From assembly GCF_001644035.1 (NCBI RefSeq), contig NZ_LUUG01000045.1, forward strand, positions 1 through 64,000: DNA of 64,000 nt, written 5' to 3'. Under the pieces are notes generated by a model. The model was given only the letters and a program-made list of their open reading frames with translations. It searched no databases and was not told the origin of the DNA. The stretch is from Methylomonas methanica. GTDB lineage: Bacteria > Pseudomonadota > Gammaproteobacteria > Methylococcales > Methylomonadaceae. Below are positions 8,284-17,130 of the stretch, piece after piece. Position numbers and translations under genes: made by a program. Each line of letters begins with the position of its first letter. The stretch's first letter is position 1.

Positions 8284-8440
8284 TCATAAAAAAATGAAGT
8301 GCCGCTTTCCTGTCTTGACGAGCGTTCAACAAAAAATCTATGATGTAGCCTTCTTTGTCGAATGCCCGATGGAGATATTTTCATTCGCTTTCACCTTAAT
8401 ATACTCGCGGGATTCTGAATCGGCTCAAGCCACAAAAGTC
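8284..8440 (-). mobile_element. IS6-family transposase remnant
   Basis: Minus-strand reading at 8284-8362 gives FDKEGYIIDFLLNARQDRKA then ALHFF, the conserved catalytic-core segment after the second Asp of IS6/IS26-family transposases. Upstream, in another frame, YIKVK-NE fits the DETYVKVKG segment. Frameshifts and stops are frequent and no terminal repeats were found, so it is an old fossil. Confidence 0.65.
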
Positions 8441-8853
8441 CGCGCAAATGTGCTACCCAGATGCTTATTGCAATTGCTAAAGAGAGGCCTGTTTTGCTCG
8501 CTGAACACGGTATCATAAGTCGCCTTATTGTCCGGGAGTCGATCGCCTTGGTGATGTGACTTCTTTCATGAAGCAAAAAAGCAAATATTGGAGCGCAAAT
8601 ACTTTGCGGGTTGAAGCGGTCAGATACTCATAAATAAACCAAACTGAAAATGCAGATGTTTTCAAGTCTTATGGTTTATTTTAGTGTGTCTATATAGGTA
8701 TCGCCAATTATATCAATATTTTCGAACTTATGCTTTTCGAGGACACTTTTTTTTAAGATGTCTATCTCTCGTTAAATGTTAAACAAATCAATAAATTGGT
8801 CTGATAACATTTAACGAGTTGACACACCGAAAATCTAAATTAACAATGGGAAG
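8441..8853. other. non-coding stretch
   Basis: AT-rich DNA after the IS6 fossil. A 10-base palindromic pair CGTTAAATGTTA / TAACATTTAACG at about 8773-8818 could be a terminator for the small genes on the minus strand. No gene seen. Confidence 0.4.
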
Positions 8854-9024
8854 CTATTCCTTTAAACCGAAAACGCTGTAGAAAAAAAACATTAACGAAG
8901 GAAAAAAGGCAATTATAAACCCCAAAATTACTGCGAATATATATCTGTATTTATACACGAATAATAATATTGGACGAATTGCTTCTGTTAAGTGACTATA
9001 CTGTTTTTTAATGATATTTTCCAA
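8854..9024 (-). CDS. 56-residue small membrane protein (TTG start)
   Basis: A frame starting with TTG at 9024-9022, with GAGGGG six bases upstream, and an in-frame stop shortly before, so TTG is the only plausible start. The peptide has a charged N-terminus (MENIIKKQYSHLTEAIRPIL), then LFVYKYRYIFAVILGFIIAF and FPSLMFFFYSVF as a hydrophobic hairpin, ending GLKE. The ribosome site and protein-like layout argue for a real small membrane protein. No family recognised. It is on the same strand as, and downstream of, two other tiny frames and a LysR-type dyad at 9510-9525. Confidence 0.55.
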   Translation of the reverse strand: MENIIKKQYSHLTEAIRPILLFVYKYRYIFAVILGFIIAFFPSLMFFFYSVFGLKE

Positions 9025-9167
9025 TTTCTGCCCCTCTTTTTATAAAACTATATCGAATTATGACCGTTAGCTACCATTATTTACAAGCTTTTTAGGTCAC
9101 TTAATACGGTTAAAATTCATGACATATTTTACCTATTCGGTTTATGCTTGGTTTACTTGATTAAAAA

Positions 9168-9274
9168 TCAAAATTCAGACCAAATACCTTTGGCTCCAAC
9201 TAGTATAAACGTTATGAATTGACCCAATAAAAAAGCAGTCCAATCTCTAACAAGAGTTTTTTTATATCATTCAT
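9168..9274 (-). CDS. small membrane ORF split at an A7 run
   Basis: ATG at 9274 is preceded by GAGGTGG with good spacing. The zero frame gives only 20 residues (MNDIKKLLLEIGLLFYWVNS). Shifting by one base at the run of seven A's after the fourth codon gives a membrane-like 36-residue peptide: MNDIKK then TLVRDWTAFLLGQFITFILV and GAKGIWSEF. Either a fresh frameshift has broken a small gene, or slippage at A7 makes both products. Function unknown. Confidence 0.35.
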
Positions 9275-9509
9275 TATGTACCACCTCAGATGCAGACATC
9301 CTGTTTCACTGTAAATTACTTTAATTAGAGCACAAGCCTATTCATTCAATAAGATTATTTATACTGCTTACCATAGGTTTATCATATAGCTATTAGAGTG
9401 ACACATATTTATTTTGCTTTAGGAAGATAAACTAATAATCGCAACCCTTTTATTGATGCGCCTAAATTCATTTTAAATTAAATCAGACGTGTTTGTAAAA
9501 GACTAATTT

Positions 9510-9525
9510 CCCATGAAAAAATAGG
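9510..9525. promoter_or_regulatory. LysR-type dyad
   Basis: CCCAT-GAAAAA-ATAGG, same layout as the dyads at 16722, 17131 and 19520. It sits 39 bp upstream of a tiny minus-strand frame (9409-9471) that leads toward the small membrane ORFs at 9274 and 9024. Between it and moaCB (9526-9714) nothing else was recognised. Confidence 0.5.
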
Positions 9526-9714
9526 GTTTATTTATGGATTAAAACTGCAAGTAAGTTCTTAATTTCAGTGTTTTTCTGATTCTGCAGATAATAAATCGCA
9601 TATATCTGGCGGTTAATTTCAGAATTGCTAAAATAACGGCAGGCACGTGATCGACGTTTGCAGGGCAGGCTTATACTCTGAGTAGACTGCTTATCAGAGT
9701 TTGGTTTATGGATA

Positions 9715-10647
9715 TCACTTTTTTACCCAGCGTTTTTCTTCATCATGTCCGCCACCCCACAACATGGGGAAAGCATGTAAGAGACCAGGGAAAAGCGCTT
9801 CCATACTTTCTTGCGCGCCTTTGGAACTTCCGGGTAAATTAATAATTACTGTTTTGCCGCGGATACCGGCTAGTTCGCGTGATAACATTGCATAAGGTGT
9901 GCGTTCTTTACCATAGCGGCGTATAGTCTCAACTAAACCGGGCGCCTCTTTTTCGATGACGTTAGCCGTTGCTTCCGGAGTTATATCTTTAGGACCAAAA
10001 CCCGTTCCACCGGTTGTTATAATCAGATCAATATTTTCATCTGCCAGTTGCCGCAAGCGATTTGATATTTGGTCTGAATCATCAGGTATAATTTCATAGA
10101 CCGGAACCGAGAGCTCTTTATCTTCCAAAAATAATTTGATGATTTTTCCAGATGTATCTTCGCGATTTCCAGCATATGTTGAATCAGAAATAACAAGAAC
10201 AGCCGATTTTAATGGTTCAGCAAAATATTCTTTAAAACTGCTTTTCCCGCCCTTTTTCTTAACCAGCCTTATACAAGAAAAAGAGATATTGTCATCTAAA
10301 GGTTTAAGCATATCATAGACATTTAATAGCGCGCCTGTAACTGCAGCCATAGCTTCCATTTCAACACCGGTTTTCCAGATTGCTTTTACTTCCGCTGAAA
10401 TTTTTATTGTGTCTTTTTCGATATCAAAATTTATATCAACCCAATCTAAAGGTAGGGTATGACAAAAGATGATCCAGGATGCAGCATTTTTTGCAGCGGT
10501 TATACCTGCTGCCCGTGCAACCTGTAAAACATCTCCTTTAGGGACAGTTTTTTCAGCCACCCGTTTTATTGTTTCCAAATTAGCTGTCAAAATTCCTTCG
10601 GCTTTTGCATATCTTAATGTATTAAATTTTGGACTAACATCAATCAT
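9715..10647 (-). CDS. moaCB: MoaC-MoaB fusion, cofactor biosynthesis
   Basis: 310 residues from the ATG at 10647, which has AAGGG seven bases upstream; the frame is open 17 codons further but without a ribosome site. Residues 1-~150 are MoaC (cyclic pyranopterin monophosphate synthase): KGDVLQVARAAGITAAKNA and the GVEMEAMAAVTGALLNVYDM core. Residues ~155-310 are a MoaB/MogA-type adenylyltransferase domain: AVLVISDSTYAG, TTGGTGFGPKDITPEAT, and INLPGSSKG. Such fusions are known in several anaerobic lineages. Last gene of the moaA-moaD-moeB-moaE-moaCB series; it could combine pterin formation and adenylylation before MoeA acts. Confidence 0.92.
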   Translation of the reverse strand: MIDVSPKFNTLRYAKAEGILTANLETIKRVAEKTVPKGDVLQVARAAGITAAKNAASWIIFCHTLPLDWVDINFDIEKDTIKISAEVKAIWKTGVEMEAMAAVTGALLNVYDMLKPLDDNISFSCIRLVKKKGGKSSFKEYFAEPLKSAVLVISDSTYAGNREDTSGKIIKLFLEDKELSVPVYEIIPDDSDQISNRLRQLADENIDLIITTGGTGFGPKDITPEATANVIEKEAPGLVETIRRYGKERTPYAMLSRELAGIRGKTVIINLPGSSKGAQESMEALFPGLLHAFPMLWGGGHDEEKRWVKK

Positions 10648-10762
10648 TTTGTAACCCTTGACTCTTAAATTATTTATTTTTTGCATTTTGTTGAACATAC
10701 AAACGATCAGAAAATTATATTTTCAACTGACCTTACAATTTCTGAAAAAATGTTCTAAAAAG

Positions 10763-11203
10763 CTAATCCTGAACCCAGCGCACAGATTCATCTTCCATAA
10801 TTTCTTTTTTCCAGATGGGAACTTTGTGTTTAATATCTTCAACAATCTGTTCCATCGCTTTAATACTTTCTTTACGATGCCCAGATGAGCAAAAAACAAA
10901 AAGTGATAACTCTCCAGTTTTTACCAGTCCAGTACTATGAAATATGTGCACGCAATTTAATGGCCATTTTTCAAAGGCTTCTTCACGAATTTTTGCAAAA
11001 ACTTTGTTGGCCATATCCCTATAAGCTGAGTATTCAATTCCAGCTACATGTTTGCCTACTTTTTCATCCGCACGTACTTGACCGAGAAAAATAGAATGGG
11101 CACCTATGCCATGATTAGAGTTATGTGTTGCTATTTGCTCACCGATAAAAACCGGATCAATCGCACCCTGGACAAAATAATTTTTATCTTTCATTGTTCT
11201 CAT
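10763..11203 (-). CDS. moaE: MoaE, molybdopterin synthase large subunit
   Basis: 146 residues. With thiocarboxylated MoaD it converts cyclic pyranopterin monophosphate to molybdopterin. Family landmarks: GAHSIFLGQVR near the start, IEYSAYRDMA, VHIFHSTGLVKTGELSLFV, SGHRKESIKAMEQIVEDIKH and the active-site lysines in KVPIWKKE (about residues 126-133). The ATG at 11203 overlaps the TGA of moeB (ATGA), implying coupled translation; a second ATG three codons in is also possible. The next gene, moaCB, starts 115 bp downstream. Confidence 0.93.
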   Translation of the reverse strand: MRTMKDKNYFVQGAIDPVFIGEQIATHNSNHGIGAHSIFLGQVRADEKVGKHVAGIEYSAYRDMANKVFAKIREEAFEKWPLNCVHIFHSTGLVKTGELSLFVFCSSGHRKESIKAMEQIVEDIKHKVPIWKKEIMEDESVRWVQD

Positions 11204-12336
11204 TGTTCTATTTTTTCTTTTTTCAGCCAGGCTGCCAAACCGCCTTTAAGATTAAATACATTTTTAAGGTTATGATGATTCTGCAGCATTCTAACCGCCT
11301 TGGCGCTGCTGATTCCATGATCACAATAAAAAACAACCTTGTTGCCGTTTCTCGATATTTTATCAATGTTAGCCTGCAAATCATTTAGTGAAATGTGAAC
11401 AGAATTCGGCAATTCCATTTGAAATTCACGTGCCGAACGAGTATCAACCAATTGTATTTTTTCTTTTTTTTGTAACTTTTTGTACAAATCAACAGCGCTG
11501 ATTTCATTTATTTTTTGCTGATTTGAACTGCAAAAGTATTCATAATCAAATGATCCGAAATCCGAGGCATTTTGCAAAGCTAGCTGTACAGCCTGTTCGT
11601 TTCGTTGAATGGAAAACTGCATCGTTTGATTATTCAATGCATCAAATATTAAAATTTTTCCAGATAAAATTTCGCCTACTCCGCAGATCATTTTTATAAC
11701 TTCGTTTGCTTGTAAGTTACCGATAATTCCCGGCAGAACTCCAAGCACGCCATTTTGCGAACAATCCGGTGCTTTTTCGGGTGCCGGCGGCTTGGGGAAC
11801 AGGCAGCGATAAGTTGGCCATTTATTGCCTTGACCATCTGTAAAATTTAATACACTCACTTGTCCCTGAAAGCGGTCTACTGATCCTGAAACAAAAGGTT
11901 TGTCCAGATAAACACAAATATCATTAATTAAATAACGGGTTGGAAAGTTGTCTGTCGCATCAATAACGACATCATATTGGGAAACCAAATCGACGGCATT
12001 TTTCGAAGACAATCTTTGAGCATATGCCTTTAAAACAATATTAGGATTGAGATCTTTTAAACGATTTACCGCAGCTTCAGCTTTGAATTCTCCAACTTGT
12101 GAAAAGCCATACAATACCTGGCGATGCAAATTAGAAACCGCAACTTTATCGGGGTCCACAATACCAATCCTGCCGATACCAGCTCCGGACAGATACATTA
12201 AAATAGGGCAGCCCAATCCGCCTGCACCGATGACCAGCACGTTTGCTTTTTTTAAAGCCTGTTGTCCTGTTTTGCCAATTTTGGGTAAAATCAAATGGCG
12301 ATGATAATACTGAATTTCCTCTTTATTTAGGTTCAT
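11200..12336 (-). CDS. moeB: MoeB-type MoaD adenylyltransferase with rhodanese domain
   Basis: 378 residues from the ATG at 12336 (AAAGG upstream). The N-terminal E1-like domain carries the nucleotide loop GAGGLGCPILMYLSGAGIG (about residues 35-53) and DATDNFPTRY, and activates the MoaD C-terminus. The C-terminal rhodanese domain (about 275-375) has an active-site loop CDHGISS and could provide the sulfur, as in MoeZ/Uba4-type proteins. Oddity: the CxxC zinc pairs of E. coli MoeB are not kept; YRCLFP retains one Cys and the later pair is missing. Start lies 16 bp after the moaD stop. Confidence 0.9.
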   Translation of the reverse strand: MNLNKEEIQYYHRHLILPKIGKTGQQALKKANVLVIGAGGLGCPILMYLSGAGIGRIGIVDPDKVAVSNLHRQVLYGFSQVGEFKAEAAVNRLKDLNPNIVLKAYAQRLSSKNAVDLVSQYDVVIDATDNFPTRYLINDICVYLDKPFVSGSVDRFQGQVSVLNFTDGQGNKWPTYRCLFPKPPAPEKAPDCSQNGVLGVLPGIIGNLQANEVIKMICGVGEILSGKILIFDALNNQTMQFSIQRNEQAVQLALQNASDFGSFDYEYFCSSNQQKINEISAVDLYKKLQKKEKIQLVDTRSAREFQMELPNSVHISLNDLQANIDKISRNGNKVVFYCDHGISSAKAVRMLQNHHNLKNVFNLKGGLAAWLKKEKIEQ

Positions 12337-12352
12337 GGCTGCCTTTAAAAAA

Positions 12353-12586
12353 TCAGCCCCCAGCAAAGGGTGGCATAATTGCAACTATATCGTTATCAAA
12401 AAGACGGTGATTGTCTTCAACCATTTGCTGATTTACAGCCATTCTATAGGTATAGTCTATTAAGTCTGGATAATTTGTGATTAATTTTCTCTTTAAATCA
12501 GTCATATTATCCGTATCTTGAATCGTCAGCATGTTCTTCCCCACCACATCACTCAGAACACCAAAAAAAATTACATTAATTTGCAT
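12353..12586 (-). CDS. moaD: MoaD, sulfur-carrier subunit of molybdopterin synthase
   Basis: 77-residue ubiquitin-like sulfur carrier ending in the required Gly-Gly (MPPFAGG). The N-terminal strand is MQINVIFFGVLSDVVGK. The C-terminus would be adenylylated by MoeB, thiocarboxylated, and used with MoaE. It lies directly before moeB (16-bp gap) and after a degraded small ORF. Confidence 0.93.
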   Translation of the reverse strand: MQINVIFFGVLSDVVGKNMLTIQDTDNMTDLKRKLITNYPDLIDYTYRMAVNQQMVEDNHRLFDNDIVAIMPPFAGG

Positions 12587-12602
12587 AGTTTTTCCTTACG
12601 TT

Positions 12603-12812
12603 TTAATGGAAACTATTTTTGTTTGTCTGTTTAAAAAAATTATAGCTATACTCTAATATCAATCCGGCTATCAACGCGATCGTCAGATTTCGTGTGGTAA
12701 AAGAAATGAAACCAACAGCAATCGCAACTGCCAACAGTAATAGTGTTCTCAAGTTATCAATAGAGCCAGACTATTCCAAAAGTCAAAATCTGTTTTTAAG
12801 TTTTTTCATCAT
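12603..12812 (-). pseudogene. small membrane ORF with two in-frame stops, between moaA and moaD
   Basis: The ATG at 12812 overlaps the moaA stop in an ATGA arrangement and starts MMKKLKNRF, then TGA, LLE, TAG, then SGSIDNLRTLLLLAVAIAVG, FISFTTRNLTIALIAGLILE, YSYNFFKQTNKN in the same frame. The two stops break what would be a ~68-residue two-span membrane protein. Alternatively translation restarts at the TTG at 12752 (49 residues). Family unknown. Its place inside the cofactor operon suggests it once had a related role, possibly anion transport or a membrane anchor. Confidence 0.5.
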
Positions 12813-13849
12813 CCACCTATCTGTGCCATTGAAAGATGTTTTTTTGAAAAATGAACTATTTGCTGTGTTCGCTGTTCCGATTCAAATCCGTCTTTTGCCC
12901 TTTTGGCCACGGCCTCTCCAATTGCCGTTTTTATTTCCTGATCACTTTTCCCTGAACGTAGCATGTCTTTTAAATTTATGGCGCCATGATCATAGAGACA
13001 GGTTTTGAATGTACCGTCGGGAGTGAGCCTTAAACGACTGCATGTTGAACAGAATGTTCTGGAATGGCCGGCGATGATGCCGACTTTTCCTCTAAATCTG
13101 GGGATTCCAAAAATTCGGGCAGTTGAACTCATTTTAAGATGTTCGATCATTTCTGGGAAAAAATTCTGCAACGTGCTGATAATTTCTTCTGCAGAATATA
13201 TTTCGTTTGAAAAACACCCCCCATTAAATGACATTTGTTCAATAAAACGGACTTCGACTTTATTGCTTTTGGCTAACATCGCAAAATCAACAATTTCATT
13301 GTCATTGACGCCTTTGAGAACCACCATGTTCAATTTTACGTTCAGATCTGTTAGCAGAATTTTATCAATGTTATTCCACACCCGTTCAAAATCATCACGT
13401 CGGGTAATTTTATAAAAAACGTCTCGCTTCAATGAATCAAGACTGATGTTAATACTGCCTGATTTTATTTTTTGAAACAATGGGATGGTATCTTCTAAAA
13501 AATAGGCATTCGTTGTTAAATTGATTGTTTCCAGTTTTTCATATTGGTTTATTCTGGTTAAAAAATCAGGCAGACCTTTACGAACAAAAGGCTCGCCACC
13601 GGTAATACGCACCTTGGTTACACCTAAATCCAGAAAGAGTCCAAGAAGATGTTCCATTTCCTGAAAGCACAAAATATCATCACGCGCTTTAAGATCAATA
13701 CCCTCCTCTGGCATACAATAAGTACAACGAAAATTGCAACGGTCGGTAACGGCAAGCCGCAAATAATTTAAATGGCGCCCCTGGGGATCAATCAATTGGG
13801 AACCTGTTGAATTTTCTGGATTTGTTGTATGTAAGTAAGTCACACTCAT
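12809..13849 (-). CDS. moaA: MoaA, GTP 3',8-cyclase (radical SAM)
   Basis: 346 residues. First step of molybdopterin synthesis. The radical-SAM cluster motif CNFRCTYC is at about residues 38-45 and the SAM-binding VRITGGEP at about 80-87. The C-terminal second cluster is FCSTCSRLRLTPDGTFKTC (about 268-286). The protein ends in the GG dipeptide (AQIGG) needed by MoaA enzymes. ATG at 13849 has a good AGGAG site. It is followed by the broken small ORF and moaD. The 5' region (to 14251) contains no gene. Confidence 0.95.
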   Translation of the reverse strand: MSVTYLHTTNPENSTGSQLIDPQGRHLNYLRLAVTDRCNFRCTYCMPEEGIDLKARDDILCFQEMEHLLGLFLDLGVTKVRITGGEPFVRKGLPDFLTRINQYEKLETINLTTNAYFLEDTIPLFQKIKSGSINISLDSLKRDVFYKITRRDDFERVWNNIDKILLTDLNVKLNMVVLKGVNDNEIVDFAMLAKSNKVEVRFIEQMSFNGGCFSNEIYSAEEIISTLQNFFPEMIEHLKMSSTARIFGIPRFRGKVGIIAGHSRTFCSTCSRLRLTPDGTFKTCLYDHGAINLKDMLRSGKSDQEIKTAIGEAVAKRAKDGFESEQRTQQIVHFSKKHLSMAQIGG

Positions 13850-14251
13850 GTTACTCCTTTCCTAGTACAGGAGGCTTTGCTATTTCCGGCAAAACCTTAT
13901 CAGCCATGAACCCTATATAGTCATACTTAATAGTCATACTTAGGTAGGCTCGAAGTTAATTTAAATAGTGCGTAAAACTATACAAAAATATTTTCACTGA
14001 TCGTCTATCTTAAAAATATAGAAAATCAATGTCATATGCTGTTTGTTTTTATTTAGAGTCAGGCTTTTTGGGCTTTACATACTTTTTTATGTCCGAATTT
14101 CATAAGCTGCCAACAAGGATAAATTATCGAGCTCATGCTAATGTTTACGATTAATGACAAGCAATTATTGTTGGTAAATTTATGATCTTACAACTTATCG
14201 GCTCGACGCTCTTCAAGATAGGAAAAAACGATTTAGAATAGTCGGTGAATA
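13850..14251. other. moaA upstream region, no gene
   Basis: AT-rich intergenic stretch between moaA and the molybdopterin enzyme. It presumably holds the moaA promoter. A short repeat, TAGTCATACTTA / TAGTCATACTTAGGTAGG, lies at 13918-13947. I looked for a Moco riboswitch-like structure and could not make a convincing fold by eye. Confidence 0.4.
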
Positions 14252-14284
14252 GAGGCTATCATTCAAATCGAAATGATAGCTCTC
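14252..14284. terminator. hairpin after the acetylene hydratase-like gene
   Basis: Arms GAGGCTATCATT and AATGATAGCTCTC pair across a short loop with one bulge, 70 bp past the stop of the molybdopterin enzyme gene. No T-run follows, so a terminator or transcript-end stabiliser is a tentative call. Confidence 0.45.
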
Positions 14285-14353
14285 ATCTTCTTTATCAAAG
14301 CTTTGTTTAAAGCTACTTTTAAGTCTGATTACCCTGTACGTGCTACAAAAATT

Positions 14354-16585
14354 TTATATTGCATAACTTGTCCCTTCTGTTCCGTCCTCCACTTTATAAA
14401 CTTTGCAAGCCAGTCCTCTGAGTTGGAAGTTACCTTGTTCTTTATCACAGTATTCGTCAGAGTCATGAAGGATGACCGCATCCGCCGATTTCCAGAGACT
14501 CGATAACGCCGCTCCTGGTTCTTCACTTCCTGTTGTTTCCGGGTACCACCAGCCATGAGGAACCCTGACCACGTTAGGATGCGTGTCGTTGCTGAGCCAC
14601 GACCTGAGTTTTATTCTTTTTCCGCTAGTTGATTCCACCCATGCCCAATCTCCATCCGACAGGTCCAAATCGTACGCCGTATCAGGATGAATTTGCATAC
14701 GAGGGTCCGGCTCACGACCACGCAGCTCTTTAATAGACCGGCCAAGGCCAAAACTGTGAAACCAATAGTTTTCTCGCATCCCGGTAAAAAAAGTCAATGG
14801 ATGCGACTTAGCCAACTCAGGTTTCCTTACATGGCTATCCGGTGGCTCAATCCAGCTTGGTAACGGATCATAACCAAGCTCTTCGAAAATGCTTGAATAG
14901 AGCTCGACTTTCCCGCTAGGAGTGCCAAAGCCTGTCTGTTCGTACTTCTTGAAACCGAGTTCAGGGGCAGACGCTCGATCTTGGGTTGATAATTTTTGCC
15001 ATGTTAAACCTGCTGGTGCCAACCGTTCATCGTAGGCCTCTTCCATGCTTTTCCATGGCCAATCTTTTTCCTGTCCTAGACGGACGCCAAGCTCACGCCA
15101 TAACATCCAGTCGTGCATACACTCTTCTGGCGCCTCCACCGCTTGCTCTCCTCCTTGATAGATTGGAATCCAATCCCAGTAATTAAACAAGTTCGGCCTT
15201 TCCAGCCAATGGGTGGCCGGCAAAATATAATCGGCGATTTGGGCCGTGGGTGACTTAATAAGATCCATGACAACTAACAGATCCAGATTCATCAACCCTT
15301 CGTAAATGTGAGTAGTGTTGGGGTAACTGTTTAAGGTGTTGTTACATTGCGATATAAGTGCCCTCAAGCGGTAAGGCTTGCCAGTTTTCATTGCCTCCCA
15401 CATGCTTGCAGGATGCGCCATTGCGCCGCCGGATACCTGGTTTGAATATTTCTTGCCCCAGACCTTTTCCATTGCTGGACCAGTCTTTTCGAGTGTTTCC
15501 CAGCTCAAGAGCTTAAAGCGATCTACACCGAGTTGTTTCTTGCGTTGTTCAGGAGATAGCCTCTCATTGAGTTCGAATTCATCATCCGATGAAATTTCCG
15601 GATGGTACCCCATCAACAATTCGCCTCCGGGTACATCGAGATTACCGGTGATGGATCTCAATATGGTTAAGGCTCGCAAAGTCTGAGTGCTATTGGCATG
15701 ATGATCAGGCACTGCTCCCCAGGGGATCACAGCCGGACCAGTAGTAGCATACATACGGGCAGACTCACGAATCTTATCCGCTGGTGCTCCAGTTATTTCT
15801 GACGCCCACTCCGGAGTGTAATCCTTCACTCTTTCAGTGAGTTGTTCAAAACCAACCGTCCATTTTTTTACAAATTCTTTGTCATAGAGGTCTTCATAGA
15901 TGATCACATTGATCCAGGCCAGTAAATAGGCGCTATCCGTAGCAGGTTTAACTTGCAGAAAAATGTCCGCTTGATCACTGTAGCTATTACGGCGTGGATC
16001 TGTAACGATTAGTTTTGCTCCTCTATCCAGGGCATCCTTAATCCACAGATACTCAGCCGTCCATCTTTGCGGTCCCGGAGCGTGGCCTAAAAGTACGATG
16101 CATTTGGTATTATGAAAGTCTGGAAACTGCCAAAAACCGTAAGTCGCTTTACTGGGCACTGTGGAATTGGCTAAACACACGTATCCCGTCCAAGTCCAGT
16201 TCGGACTCCCCAGTAAGTTCATAAATCTTCGTGAGGCCGCACCAGCATTAGAGCTCCAACCATAAGTGCTGCCGATTGTTTCCGGCCCATCTTCGGCTAT
16301 CAACTTCTTCATCTTATCGGCAATTTCATCTAAAGCTTGTTTCGTGCTAATTTGTTCCCATTGACCCGAGCCGCGCTCACCGACTCTTTTCAGCGCATGC
16401 GTTAATCGGTCTGGGTGGGTAATGTATTTATTTGCGTTAGCTCCCTTGATGCAGATCGAATTCGGAGTAAGGGGGTGATCTGGGTTTTTTTTGATCGATT
16501 TCACCTTACCGTCTTCAACGGTGACAAGAAGTCCGCAATTGATATCGCAGGTACTGCAGATGACCCATTTCGTTTCTTTGCTCAT
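14354..16585 (-). CDS. acetylene hydratase-like molybdopterin/tungstopterin enzyme
   Basis: 743 residues from the ATG at 16585 (AGAGG upstream); DMSO-reductase superfamily, no Tat or other signal, so cytoplasmic. The N-terminal [4Fe-4S] motif is CSTCDINC (residues 10-17) with the fourth Cys in NSICIKG (45). The pattern matches acetylene hydratase of Syntrophotalea acetylenica as I remember it: CDINC containing the catalytic Asp (here D14), K47 after the fourth Cys, FMNLLGSPNWT, metal-ligand Cys in YVCLANS (C137), IPW (AH Trp293 position), TPTAQ-ADY-LP-HWLERP, GTPSGKVELYSSIFEELGYD and a C-terminal PNVVRVPHGWW. Whether it hydrates acetylene or acts on another substrate is inference. Divergent LysR and clustered moa genes support a dedicated cofactor supply. 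Confidence 0.8.
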   Translation of the reverse strand: MSKETKWVICSTCDINCGLLVTVEDGKVKSIKKNPDHPLTPNSICIKGANANKYITHPDRLTHALKRVGERGSGQWEQISTKQALDEIADKMKKLIAEDGPETIGSTYGWSSNAGAASRRFMNLLGSPNWTWTGYVCLANSTVPSKATYGFWQFPDFHNTKCIVLLGHAPGPQRWTAEYLWIKDALDRGAKLIVTDPRRNSYSDQADIFLQVKPATDSAYLLAWINVIIYEDLYDKEFVKKWTVGFEQLTERVKDYTPEWASEITGAPADKIRESARMYATTGPAVIPWGAVPDHHANSTQTLRALTILRSITGNLDVPGGELLMGYHPEISSDDEFELNERLSPEQRKKQLGVDRFKLLSWETLEKTGPAMEKVWGKKYSNQVSGGAMAHPASMWEAMKTGKPYRLRALISQCNNTLNSYPNTTHIYEGLMNLDLLVVMDLIKSPTAQIADYILPATHWLERPNLFNYWDWIPIYQGGEQAVEAPEECMHDWMLWRELGVRLGQEKDWPWKSMEEAYDERLAPAGLTWQKLSTQDRASAPELGFKKYEQTGFGTPSGKVELYSSIFEELGYDPLPSWIEPPDSHVRKPELAKSHPLTFFTGMRENYWFHSFGLGRSIKELRGREPDPRMQIHPDTAYDLDLSDGDWAWVESTSGKRIKLRSWLSNDTHPNVVRVPHGWWYPETTGSEEPGAALSSLWKSADAVILHDSDEYCDKEQGNFQLRGLACKVYKVEDGTEGTSYAI

Positions 16586-16721
16586 TTTTAGCCTCTTAAA
16601 CTTGTTTTTACTGATTATCAATCGCCTCTACTAGGCATGGTTAACGCTTCTAATAGAGAGTCGAGATGTAGCAGTTGGCTAAAATTTACTGTAACTCCAC
16701 AAGATTGTTAAATACCAATTT

Positions 16722-16737
16722 CCTATCGATCAATAGA
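16722..16737. promoter_or_regulatory. LysR-type dyad before the acetylene hydratase-like gene
   Basis: CCTAT-CGATCA-ATAGA, 137 bp upstream of the minus-strand start. With the dyad at 17131-17146 it frames the 574-bp divergent intergenic region, the usual place for LysR operator sites. Confidence 0.55.
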
Positions 16738-16740
16738 TGC

Positions 16741-17125
16741 AACCTATACATAAAGAAATGATACAAAAACCAAACTACCATTTAACAAAATGACCCGTTA
16801 CTTTTCAGGGTATAACCAATCTTTCCACGCTCTTTATTTGGTGAGGTTTTCATTGATAGTTAGAGTTAACACCTGCTCGCGCAGTTTTAAGTAAATTCAC
16901 CTGACTTTATCCACTACAACTCAATGCCGACGACAGTTTTCCTGGTTTTTTAATTCTTTATATCTTCACAGTTCAGTGATTTCTAAGTTTGGATCACACC
17001 GATATTGTCGAAAACATCACTCTCTAATCTGAGCATTGAAGCATTTCTGTCTCAACTTTTTCACTTTCAGATTAATGTCTAGAAGAGAACTCGTCGCATT
17101 GTTCAGGCTTGTATTAGCAAAATTC
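16741..17125. other. divergent promoter region, no gene
   Basis: Non-coding DNA between the molybdopterin enzyme gene and lysR. It is unusually long for a LysR intergenic region, so it may hold further regulator sites. Apart from the two flanking dyads I see no defined element. Confidence 0.4.
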
Positions 17126-17130
17126 TATTT

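Noticed and set aside
8294-8518. 74-codon plus-strand frame
   Set aside because: It is the complement of an IS6-type transposase fossil read on the minus strand.
12694-13008. 104-codon plus-strand frame over moaA and the small ORF
   Set aside because: Antisense shadow of moaA, whose motifs are unmistakable on the minus strand.
14252-14284. attachment site or IS end
   Set aside because: Single hairpin with no partner and no duplication; terminator-like role after the upstream gene is simpler.
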